The translations under genes and the position numbers were made by a program. From the NCBI GenBank assembly GCA_022573485.1, contig JACZTW010000092.1, positions 1 to 11,999 of the forward strand: a stretch of 11,999 bases of DNA, read 5' to 3'. Under the pieces are notes generated by a model. It worked only from the letters and a program-made list of their open reading frames with translations. It made no database searches and was not told the DNA's origin. Origin of the DNA: Planctomycetota bacterium (GTDB lineage: Bacteria > Planctomycetota > Phycisphaerae > UBA1845 > CAIVHJ01). Below, one piece after another: positions 6,178 to 11,999 of this stretch (position 1 is the stretch's first letter; each line of letters opens with the position of its first letter).

Positions 6178-7200
6178 ATGATGACGCCCGAACAGGAGAC
6201 GCCATTGGCAGTCAAGGTCTATTCTGAGCGTGATGCCGACTTGGGTGCGCTGCGCGGGGCGACGATCGCGGTGATCGGCTACGGCAACCAGGGGCACGCC
6301 CACGCGCTGAATCTGCGCGATTCGGGCCTGAAGGTCGTGGTCGGTCAGCGCCCTGATGGCCCCGGCTGGCGGCGGGCGGTGGGCGATGATTTCGCGCCTC
6401 TTCCGATCGATCAGGCCGTCAAACAAAGCGATTTCACAATCCTGGCACTGCCCGATATGGCCGCCCCCGTCGCGTATCGCGAGCACATCGAACCGCATTT
6501 GAGAGCGGGCCAGGCGCTCGGCTTCATCCACGGCTTCAACATTCACTACAAGCAGATATGCCCGCGCGAAGACATCGACGTAATCATGGTTGCCCCCAAA
6601 GGCGCCGGCTACATGGTGCGCCGCGCATTTCAAGATGGGCGAGGGCTGCCAGCCATGGTGGCGGTCGAGCAAGATGCGTCCGGGAAAGCACTGCAGACGG
6701 CGCTCGCCTGGGCCACAGGCATCGGGGCCGGGCGGGCCGGCATCATAGAGGCGACCTTCGCCGCGGAGACCGAAACGGACCTCTTCGGCGAGCAAGTTTC
6801 GGTGGTCGGCGGTGTGACAGCCCTGATGAAAACGGCCTTTGAAGTTCTGATCGAGGCCGGCTATGAGCCGGAGCACGCCTACTTCGAGTGCGTTCACGAA
6901 GTCAAGTTCGTCGTCGATTTGATCCATTCGCATGGTTTAAGCGGCATGCGTGAGCACATCAGCGATACGGCAGAATACGGCGATCTGACACGCAACCCTC
7001 GGATCGCCGAGGCAGTCAAACCGCTGATGCAGCAGATCCTGGCGGAGATTCGTTCCGGGCAGTTCGCTGAGGAGTGGATCGCGGAAGACCGCGCGGGCCG
7101 GCCACGCGCGAGCCAACTCCTCGAATCGGAGCGGGCCAGCCTGCTGGAAGAAACGGGGCGACGACTGCGCGCCCTTGGATCCGCGTCCGCCGATGCGTAA
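6178..7200 (+). CDS. ilvC: Ketol-acid reductoisomerase, class I
   Basis: This 340-residue enzyme converts 2-acetolactate or 2-aceto-2-hydroxybutyrate to the dihydroxy acid in valine, leucine and isoleucine synthesis, using Mg2+ and NAD(P)H. The Rossmann domain has VIGYGNQGHAHALNLRDSG (32-50), then the cofactor loop GQRPDGPGW (56-64). HGFNIHY (118-124) holds the catalytic His and APKG (139-142) the conserved Lys. Metal ligands are visible as Asp201 and Glu205 in ETDLFGEQ, with Glu237 and Glu241 in FECVHE. SDTAEYGD (262-269) is the C-terminal substrate-site motif. The length fits class I. Departures are a loop without Ser, and KGAGY where KGPGH is usual. The start has AGGGAAGG upstream; ATG 6181 is equally possible. 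The gene stands alone, away from ilvBN, and is divergent from mgtE. Confidence 0.95.
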   Translation: MMTPEQETPLAVKVYSERDADLGALRGATIAVIGYGNQGHAHALNLRDSGLKVVVGQRPDGPGWRRAVGDDFAPLPIDQAVKQSDFTILALPDMAAPVAYREHIEPHLRAGQALGFIHGFNIHYKQICPREDIDVIMVAPKGAGYMVRRAFQDGRGLPAMVAVEQDASGKALQTALAWATGIGAGRAGIIEATFAAETETDLFGEQVSVVGGVTALMKTAFEVLIEAGYEPEHAYFECVHEVKFVVDLIHSHGLSGMREHISDTAEYGDLTRNPRIAEAVKPLMQQILAEIRSGQFAEEWIAEDRAGRPRASQLLESERASLLEETGRRLRALGSASADA

Positions 7201-7236
7201 TCGCCCTCCGCCAATGTGCTTGCGGCCGTTTAACTG

Positions 7237-7273
7237 TGCTACAATATGTGTTCGCCTCGGAATATTCCGCGGC
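7237..7273 (+). promoter_or_regulatory. Extended -10 promoter followed by an operator-like palindrome
   Basis: TGC-TACAAT at 7237-7245 is an extended -10 element (five of six matches plus the TG). A clear -35 is missing. Transcription would start near 7252. Directly after lies the perfect palindrome CGGAATATTCCG (7258-7269), and symmetry extends to 7254-7273 with one mismatched pair. The site would cover the first transcribed bases, a typical repressor position. The downstream gene starts at 7331. Confidence 0.4.
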
Positions 7274-7330
7274 AGTGGACGAATAGGCGGCTGAGACAGG
7301 TTGCGGCAGTTGTTGGCTTGAGGCTGAATT

Positions 7331-7927
7331 ATGTTCCATTTTACAATCTTCGGCGCCTCGGAGGTTACGCTCAGCGGGCAGGGGCAGGTTGTCGTCACTC
7401 TCTTCGGCGGCACGGACGTGCGCAAGCCGACGCTGGCGAAACGCCTGATGCAGGAACGACACGCCCTGTCGAGCGGGAAATCAGATCCGAACCACAATCC
7501 CAGCAACGTCGATAAAGTACTGAACGTCCTGCAGGGGAACACGCCAGCCGGGCTCCCGCGAACGGAAAAACGCCGCCGGACCTTCTTGTTGACGATTTTC
7601 GGCTGCGTCGAGCTCAAACCGCCGTCCATCGCCGAAGAATTCATGGACATGCGCGAATTGGTGTCCTCCGGCCTGATCAGCACCGACGAGTGGGACCAGT
7701 TGGTCGGTCGCCTCTACCAAATGGACGATCTGGATTCCGTCTCATCATTGACGCTGTTCGGCGGCATGGGAGAAGCCGCGATCAACGAAGAAGAGGAAAT
7801 CAAGAAGATCCACAGCGCCGTCGGATTGGGCCTGATCGACGAAGACGAAGAACGGGCGCTGCGGTCGGTCGTCGGCCGCGATCCGCAGCAAGTGCGCATG
7901 CTGCTGCGTCAGACGGCCTTTGCATAA
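7331..7927 (+). CDS. Uncharacterised three-repeat protein with FG-strand and SHOCT-like segments
   Basis: This 198-residue protein has no signal peptide or membrane helix and is probably cytoplasmic. The motif [FVL]T[IL]FG occurs four times: FTIFGASEV (4-12), VTLFGGTDV (22-30), LTIFGCVEL (87-95) and LTLFGGMGE (140-148). From the second copy on, each is followed by a helical segment. Residues 23-49 align with 88-114 without a gap (10 of 27 identical), and 88-135 align with 141-188, so three repeat units are present. The helical parts contain GLISTDEWDQL and GLIDEDEERAL, which resemble SHOCT-type short helical modules. The FG-strand turns recall the LiaF/YvqF C-terminal domain, often fused to such modules, but I cannot assign it firmly. 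Residues 50-84 are a polar linker. The start has GAGG 7 nt upstream, and an extended -10 promoter with an operator-like palindrome lies upstream. The codon pattern resembles its neighbours. Confidence 0.8.
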   Translation: MFHFTIFGASEVTLSGQGQVVVTLFGGTDVRKPTLAKRLMQERHALSSGKSDPNHNPSNVDKVLNVLQGNTPAGLPRTEKRRRTFLLTIFGCVELKPPSIAEEFMDMRELVSSGLISTDEWDQLVGRLYQMDDLDSVSSLTLFGGMGEAAINEEEEIKKIHSAVGLGLIDEDEERALRSVVGRDPQQVRMLLRQTAFA

Positions 7928-7940
7928 TCGCGGGCGCCTT

Positions 7941-8008
7941 CAGAGCCGCGACCGTAAGGGAGCGGTTTGCTTGCGAACGCCAAGCGCTCCCTTACGGTCG
8001 CGTCTCTG
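7941..8008. terminator. Large inverted repeat between convergent genes, probable bidirectional terminator
   Basis: The arms at 7941-7964 and 7985-8008 are 24 bp long with a single mismatch, around a 20-nt loop. The core is CGACCGTAAGGGAGCG. The element starts 13 bp after the stop codon at 7927 and ends 29 bp before the lepB stop, so it serves both transcripts. It lacks a clear U-run. I remember similar 'GCGACCGTAAGGGAGCG' repeats as scattered in planctomycete genomes, so it may be a mobile-type repeat that also stops transcription. Confidence 0.6.
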
Positions 8009-8037
8009 ATTGCACAACCGTTCTCTCACACATATCC

Positions 8038-8736
8038 TCAGGGCAAAGGACGCAGGAAGCGATCGGCGCGAGGCAAGTAGAAATTGTCCGCATCGAGCGA
8101 GAGGATGATCCGCGACGATCTGCCGACGACTTGATCGCCGGATACGAAACCGAAGAAGCGTGAATCTCTGCTGCCGTCCCGGTTGTCCCCCATGACGAAG
8201 TAGCTGCCGTCCGGTACCACGATCGGCCCGAAGTCGCCCAGCGGCCGCGCGCTCGGCGTGGTCATCATCAAATGATCCCGACCGTCGAGGTGTTCCGTAT
8301 ACGTGTAATGCGTACGATCGGATTCCCCTTCCACCTCTTCGGAGAGTTGCCCGTCGACCAGCGAGTATTGCATCGACGTGCCATTGATGATCAGACGGTT
8401 GCCATAGAGCTGGATGGTGTCGCCGGGCACGCCAATGACCCGTTTGACCATCCGTGGGCCGCCATCCGGTGCGAAAAACACCACCACTTCGCCCCGCTGC
8501 GGCTGGGACCATTGCAGCAGTTGCCAATCCGTGAACGGTACTCGCAGGCCGTAGGCCAGTTTGTTGACCAGGATGCGGTCGCCTGCCACGATGCTCGGCT
8601 TCATTGAACCGGTCGGAACCACGTTCCAGTCGGCGATCGCGGACCGAAACGCGCTGGTCGCAACAACCACCACAACAATCGGCCGAACCCAATGACGCCA
8701 AAACATCGTCAGTTTCGCTTTCGCTCGCGGATGCAT
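8038..8736 (-). CDS. lepB: Signal peptidase I
   Basis: This 232-residue inner-membrane Ser/Lys protease removes signal peptides from exported proteins. It has one N-terminal membrane anchor (about 17-35, VRPIVVVVVATSAFRSAIA). The boxes follow in order: B, VVPTGSMKPSIVAGDRILVN (39-58) with nucleophile Ser44; C/D, RGEVVVFFAP (81-90) and MVKRVIGVPGDTIQL (96-110) with general base Lys98; E, MGDNRDGSRDSRFFGFV (182-198). The single anchor and the short segment between boxes D and E are closer to the Gram-positive and planctomycete style than to the two-anchor E. coli enzyme. Start 8736 is set by GGGAGG 8 nt upstream; the frame is open to 8868. A short ORF (8709-8804) with its own strong ribosome binding site overlaps the start. 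The gene is divergent from htrA. Confidence 0.95.
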   Translation of the reverse strand: MHPRAKAKLTMFWRHWVRPIVVVVVATSAFRSAIADWNVVPTGSMKPSIVAGDRILVNKLAYGLRVPFTDWQLLQWSQPQRGEVVVFFAPDGGPRMVKRVIGVPGDTIQLYGNRLIINGTSMQYSLVDGQLSEEVEGESDRTHYTYTEHLDGRDHLMMTTPSARPLGDFGPIVVPDGSYFVMGDNRDGSRDSRFFGFVSGDQVVGRSSRIILSLDADNFYLPRADRFLRPLP

Positions 8737-8804
8737 CGGCAAATCCTCCCAGGGCGTACATTCAGAGCCTGCACATAGTTCATTTTCGGAACATCCGATC
8801 CCAT
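8709..8804 (-). CDS. Possible 31-residue leader ORF overlapping the lepB start
   Basis: The ATG at 8804 is preceded by GGAGGAG with an 8-nt gap, and an in-frame GTG lies two codons earlier. The peptide begins MGSDVPKMNYVQALNVRPG and ends basic (RERKRN). It contains the lepB ribosome binding site and stops 28 nt inside lepB, in another frame. Such an arrangement can couple translation of a downstream gene to a short leader. No homology is recognised. It may be accidental, since the strong purine run is the main evidence. Confidence 0.3.
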   Translation of the reverse strand: MGSDVPKMNYVQALNVRPGRICRCIRERKRN

Positions 8805-8875
8805 ATTCACAACTCCTCCGGAGAATCCGCCAAGTTTGCCTATTTTCGCAGCGATCCCAGCCGGGCAAATGATGA

Positions 8876-8906
8876 TTGACAAACCCACCACTTCGGCGGC
8901 TATAAT
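8876..8906 (+). promoter_or_regulatory. Consensus sigma-70-type promoter for htrA
   Basis: TTGACA (8876-8881) and TATAAT (8901-8906) both match the consensus exactly. The spacer is 19 bp, two longer than ideal. Transcription would begin near 8913 and give a leader of about 64 nt before the htrA ATG at 8977. The promoter lies in the 240-bp divergent region shared with lepB; I see no equally clear lepB promoter. Confidence 0.65.
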
Positions 8907-8976
8907 CAGTAGGAGAAGCTGGGACGTACCTACTCGACAGATCGAACGCAGATTGCGATCCCGTGGAGGAGAAGGC

Positions 8977-10056
8977 ATGTCTGATTCGAGAGTCCGATGT
9001 GTGCCGTTGCTCATATTAGCCGCTTTGGCGGTCTGGGGCCTGCCTCCGTCTGCTTCCGCCCAGTCCAATATCGCCGATCTGGAGGCGATCGAAAACGCCT
9101 TCATCGCCCTCGCCGAGAAAGTCAGCCCTTCGGTCGTCGCCATCTCCACCAAGAATCGACCCGGCCGCCCGCGGCGAGCCCCGATGGTCGGCAGCGGCGT
9201 GATCATCTCTGCGAATGGACTGATCCTCAGCAACGACCACGTCGTCAGTTCAGCGGACCGCATTTACGTGACATTGCATTCGGGTCGGCGGTACAAGGCT
9301 GACATCGTGGCCAGGGACCAGCGCTGCGACTTGGCCGTTATCAAGATCGATGCCCACAATCTCGTTCCGGTCGAATACGGCGACTTGTCAAACGTCAAAG
9401 TCGGGCAGTTTGCACTGGCGATGGGCAATCCCTTCGGCACCGCCAGGGACGGCGACATGAGCTTGTCCTATGGCATCGTGAGCGCTCTGGGCAAGTCTCT
9501 CCAGGAACTCGAGGAAAACGGGGATAAGTACTACGGCAACTTGATCCAGACCACGGCGGACATCAACCCCGGCAACAGCGGCGGGCCGCTGTTCAACATC
9601 CAGGGCCAGATCATCGGCATCAACACCGCCATCGAGACAAGCTCGGGCGTCAGCGAAGGGCTGGGCTATGCCATTCCGATCAGCTCGCGGACACGCCGAA
9701 TCATTGATACGCTCGCTCGGGGCGACGAAGTGAAGTACGGATTTCTGGGTGTGAACATCGAGAGCGACCGGTTCGCCCGCCGGCAGGTCAGCGCTGCCAA
9801 CCGCTGGGGCGTGGTCGTGACTCGTGTGTTGTCAGAGACTCCGGCGGCAGAGGCCGGCCTCCGTGAAGACGATTTGATCCTCAAATACGACGCTGAGCCG
9901 GTCAGGAACGAAGATCACCTCATTCGCATGGTCGGCGCGACTCCGGTCGGCGAGATCGTCCGACTGACCGTCTATCGCAATCACGAAGAGATGGTCATCG
10001 AAGCCGTCATCGGCGATCTCAAGCAACGCCCCGTCCTGACCGCCGCTAGAGAGTGA
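8977..10056 (+). CDS. HtrA/Deg-family serine protease with one PDZ domain
   Basis: This 359-residue exported protease degrades or processes misfolded envelope proteins. A Sec signal peptide is visible (CVPLLILAALAVWGLPPSASA, ending near residue 28, AxA before Gln29). The trypsin-like domain has His88 in SNDHVV, Asp118 in QRCDLAVIKID, and Ser201 in INPGNSGGPLFN, so the triad is intact. One PDZ domain spans about 255-350 (YGFLGVNIE, then GVVVTRVLSETPAAEAGLRE and DDLILKYD). With a cleavable signal and a single PDZ domain it resembles short DegP/DegQ or DegS-like proteins. The segment 172-186 (GKSLQELEENGDKYY) falls in the LD loop region. Start 8977 is chosen because GGAGGAGAAGG lies just upstream and the signal peptide follows directly; the frame is open from 8836. 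A consensus promoter precedes it. Confidence 0.95.
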   Translation: MSDSRVRCVPLLILAALAVWGLPPSASAQSNIADLEAIENAFIALAEKVSPSVVAISTKNRPGRPRRAPMVGSGVIISANGLILSNDHVVSSADRIYVTLHSGRRYKADIVARDQRCDLAVIKIDAHNLVPVEYGDLSNVKVGQFALAMGNPFGTARDGDMSLSYGIVSALGKSLQELEENGDKYYGNLIQTTADINPGNSGGPLFNIQGQIIGINTAIETSSGVSEGLGYAIPISSRTRRIIDTLARGDEVKYGFLGVNIESDRFARRQVSAANRWGVVVTRVLSETPAAEAGLREDDLILKYDAEPVRNEDHLIRMVGATPVGEIVRLTVYRNHEEMVIEAVIGDLKQRPVLTAARE

Positions 10057-10120
10057 AGATCCACTCGGCTTCCAAACCACCCAGGCCGCGACCAGTCCTC
10101 CTCCCTTCGATCTTTCGTGC

Positions 10121-10149
10121 TTAAAAACCGGAGAACTCTCCTGTATACT
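10121..10149 (+). promoter_or_regulatory. Probable alaS promoter
   Basis: TTAAAA (10121-10126) and TATACT (10144-10149) are 17 bp apart and match four and five consensus bases. The start would be near 10156, with a leader of about 47 nt. The spacer carries the inverted repeat GGAGA-AC-TCTCC (10130-10141). The leader has ACGGTA at 10154 and 10167 and ACGGTT at 10190. No terminator for the preceding htrA is apparent in 10057-10120. Confidence 0.4.
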
Positions 10150-10202
10150 GCCGACGGTAAGCGTCAACGGTATATACCCCCCACTGCATACGGTTATGGA
10201 TT

Positions 10203-11999
10203 ATGACTTCCAGCGAGATTCGCCAACAATTCATTGATTTCTTCAAGGAGAAAGGCCACACGTTTGTGCCCTCTTCGCTGGTGGTGCCCTATGACGACCC
10301 GACGCTGCTGTTCACCAATGCAGGGATGAACCAATTCAAGGACGTGTTTCTGGGCACGGGCAAGCGCGAGTACACGCGAGCAGCGAATACGCAGAAGTGC
10401 ATCCGTGCCGGCGGCAAGCACAACGACCTCGACGACGTCGGCCATGATACTTATCACCACACGTTTTTCGAGATGCTCGGCAATTGGTCGTTCGGGGATT
10501 ACTTCAAGAAGGAAGCCATCGAGTGGGCCTGGGAGTTGCTGGTCGATCGCTGGGGGCTGGAGCCGGATCGGCTGCACGCCACTTATTTCGAGGGCAACGC
10601 CGCCGAAGGCCTGGAGCCGGACGACGAAGCCCGTGAGCTGTGGCTGAAGATCCTGCCGCCCGAGCGCGTGCATCCCGGCAAAAAGAAGGACAACTTCTGG
10701 GAAATGGGCGACACGGGGCCTTGCGGCCCATGCAGCGAAATCCACGTCGATCTCACGCCCGACAAGAGCGGCGCATCACTGGTCAACGCGGGTGACGCAC
10801 GGGTTATGGAGATTTGGAACTTGGTGTTCATCCAGTTTAATGCAAGCTGGCTCCCGGGCGGACAGGAGGCGATGGAAGAGTTCGAGAAAGTGCGACCGCC
10901 CAAGGACCCGCAACATGATCCTAACGAAGCTCGCCGTAGAGTTCGACTTGAGCGGTACGGCACGGACGAACGCGGTATCTTCCTGGCCCAACACCGCAAG
11001 CTCGAAGCGTTGCCCGCCAAGCACGTTGACACCGGCATGGGCCTCGAGCGCATCACCGCCCTGTTGCAGGGCAAAAACAGCAATTACGACACCGACATCT
11101 TCACACAGATCTTCGACGCGATCCAGAAAGTGACCGGCGTAGAGAAGTACGCCGGACTCCTGGAATCCGATCTACCGGCCGGCGTCTCGCCGACCGGTGC
11201 ATGTGATGCGGTGATGAGAGACGTCGCCTATCGTGTGATTGCGGACCACTTGCGCTGTTTGGTGTTCGCCATCACGGACGGCGGAACGCTGAGCAACGAA
11301 GGCCGAGGATATCTGCTGCGACGCATCTTGCGCCGGGCGGTGCGCTACGGGCGGCAGTACTTCAACATGCACGAACCTTTCATCCACAAACTCGTCCCCG
11401 CTGTCATCGACACGATGTCGCACGCGTTTCCCGAACTGAGCGGACAAGGAGCCGCAGGCTTCAGCCCGCGCGACCCGTCCCAGAGCAACGCCGAAGAAGT
11501 CGCGGAGATCATTCGCGACGAAGAGGGGTCTTTCGGCCTCACGTACGAACGCGGCGTCAGACTCTTTGACAGCGCTGCGCGCAACAGCATCATCACAACT
11601 ATCATCGATCCAAATCTGCCACTTGGGCCGTCGGCAATTGTTGGCAGTCTCGATCCGTGTACAGGGGAGCCTGTCGACTATGGTGAGGGAGACTGCGTTC
11701 TGGCTGCCGCACCTGAGACCGGAAGGCCCGAAGCCATTGTGATCCCGGCCGGCCCTAAGGGGCAGAGGGAAGTAATCGAGAAGCATTGCAAGCGTGCGCC
11801 AATCATCTGCGGAGAAGATGCGTTCATGCTGCACGACACTTACGGGTTTCCGATCGACCTCACCGAGCTGATGGCGGAGGAGCGCGGACTGAAAGTCGAT
11901 CGCGATGAATATGAACGTCTCATGGAACAAGCGCGCGAGCAGACACGGGCCTCGGCTTTGACCGTTGATGGGATCAGCGAGCGGCTGCAGATCCCGAAA
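10203..11999 (+). CDS. alaS: Alanyl-tRNA synthetase, N-terminal 599 residues, cut by the window edge
   Basis: This class II enzyme charges tRNA-Ala and edits mischarged Ser and Gly. The window holds the aminoacylation domain and its connection towards the editing domain; about a third of the protein is missing at the right edge. Diagnostic blocks are LLFTNAGMNQFKDVFLG (35-51), NTQKCIRAGGKHNDLDDVG (62-80), HHTFFEMLGNWSFGDYF (85-101), GDTGPCGPCSEIH in the middle, and HVDTGMGLERI (274-284). Later come SNEGRGYLLRRILRRAVRYG and DTYGFPIDLTELMAEE (from 545). The frame is unbroken from ATG 10203 to 11999. Two segments are much longer than in E. coli as I remember it: about 56 residues at 214-269 and about 93 between ERG (449-451) and DTYGFP. 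The start codon lacks a clear Shine-Dalgarno sequence, and no other start exists in frame nearby. Confidence 0.97.
   Translation, partial: MTSSEIRQQFIDFFKEKGHTFVPSSLVVPYDDPTLLFTNAGMNQFKDVFLGTGKREYTRAANTQKCIRAGGKHNDLDDVGHDTYHHTFFEMLGNWSFGDYFKKEAIEWAWELLVDRWGLEPDRLHATYFEGNAAEGLEPDDEARELWLKILPPERVHPGKKKDNFWEMGDTGPCGPCSEIHVDLTPDKSGASLVNAGDARVMEIWNLVFIQFNASWLPGGQEAMEEFEKVRPPKDPQHDPNEARRRVRLERYGTDERGIFLAQHRKLEALPAKHVDTGMGLERITALLQGKNSNYDTDIFTQIFDAIQKVTGVEKYAGLLESDLPAGVSPTGACDAVMRDVAYRVIADHLRCLVFAITDGGTLSNEGRGYLLRRILRRAVRYGRQYFNMHEPFIHKLVPAVIDTMSHAFPELSGQGAAGFSPRDPSQSNAEEVAEIIRDEEGSFGLTYERGVRLFDSAARNSIITTIIDPNLPLGPSAIVGSLDPCTGEPVDYGEGDCVLAAAPETGRPEAIVIPAGPKGQREVIEKHCKRAPIICGEDAFMLHDTYGFPIDLTELMAEERGLKVDRDEYERLMEQAREQTRASALTVDGISERLQIPK

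Noticed and set aside
6118..6933. 271-codon minus-strand ORF
   Set aside because: It is antisense to ilvC, with no recognisable domain; a shadow of the strong coding frame.
7200..7330. Terminator after ilvC
   Set aside because: No stable hairpin with a U-run is seen between the ilvC stop and the promoter at 7237.
1..11999. Defence, mobile, biosynthetic or CRISPR system
   Set aside because: All well-supported genes are core functions or single orphans. No repeat-spacer array, transposase, integrase, toxin pair or linked novel gene cluster is visible.

Overview
The window looks like chromosomal housekeeping DNA from a GC-rich bacterium, most likely a member of the Planctomycetota. I base that on four things: the style of the lipoprotein at 167-892, a family I associate with planctomycetes; a single-chain glycyl-tRNA synthetase; a large-insert alanyl-tRNA synthetase; and dispersed hairpin repeats of the kind I remember from planctomycete genomes. 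No search was possible, so the assignment is moderate. I see no tRNA, rRNA, CRISPR array, insertion sequence or phage gene.

Layout, left to right. Positions 1-126 hold two copies of a short hairpin repeat. A lipoprotein gene (167-892, minus) follows. Two doubtful small membrane-protein ORFs come next (1142-1354 plus and 1343-1567 minus), which converge and overlap by 12 bp. Then comes glyS (1767-3461, minus), with about 480 bp of mostly empty sequence upstream containing one strong hairpin and, at its far end, a tiny hydrophobic ORF with an excellent ribosome binding site (3967-4053, plus). A likely two-gene unit on the minus strand, mgtE then a Fur-family regulator, runs from 6003 down to 4050. 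mgtE has a good promoter whose spacer is a perfect palindrome. Divergent from it is ilvC (6178-7200, plus). Next is a 198-residue protein made of three repeats (7331-7927, plus), which ends against a 24-bp-arm inverted repeat (7941-8008) lying between it and the convergent lepB (8038-8736, minus). lepB is divergent from an htrA/deg-type protease gene (8977-10056, plus) that has consensus -35 and -10 hexamers. alaS begins at 10203 and runs off the right edge.

Functionally the genes cover translation (glyS, alaS), divalent-metal uptake and metal-responsive regulation (mgtE, fur), branched-chain amino acid synthesis (ilvC), and protein export and envelope quality control (lepB, htrA, the lipoprotein). 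Most look like independent transcription units. Only mgtE-fur looks like an operon.

I did not find a convincing new multi-gene system. The points most worth a second look are the repeat protein at 7331-7927, the operator-like palindromes placed at promoters (mgtE, the repeat protein, possibly the lipoprotein), the large insertions in both tRNA synthetases, the altered pore motif of MgtE, the serine-free cofactor loop of IlvC, and the short ORFs at 3967-4053 and 8709-8804.
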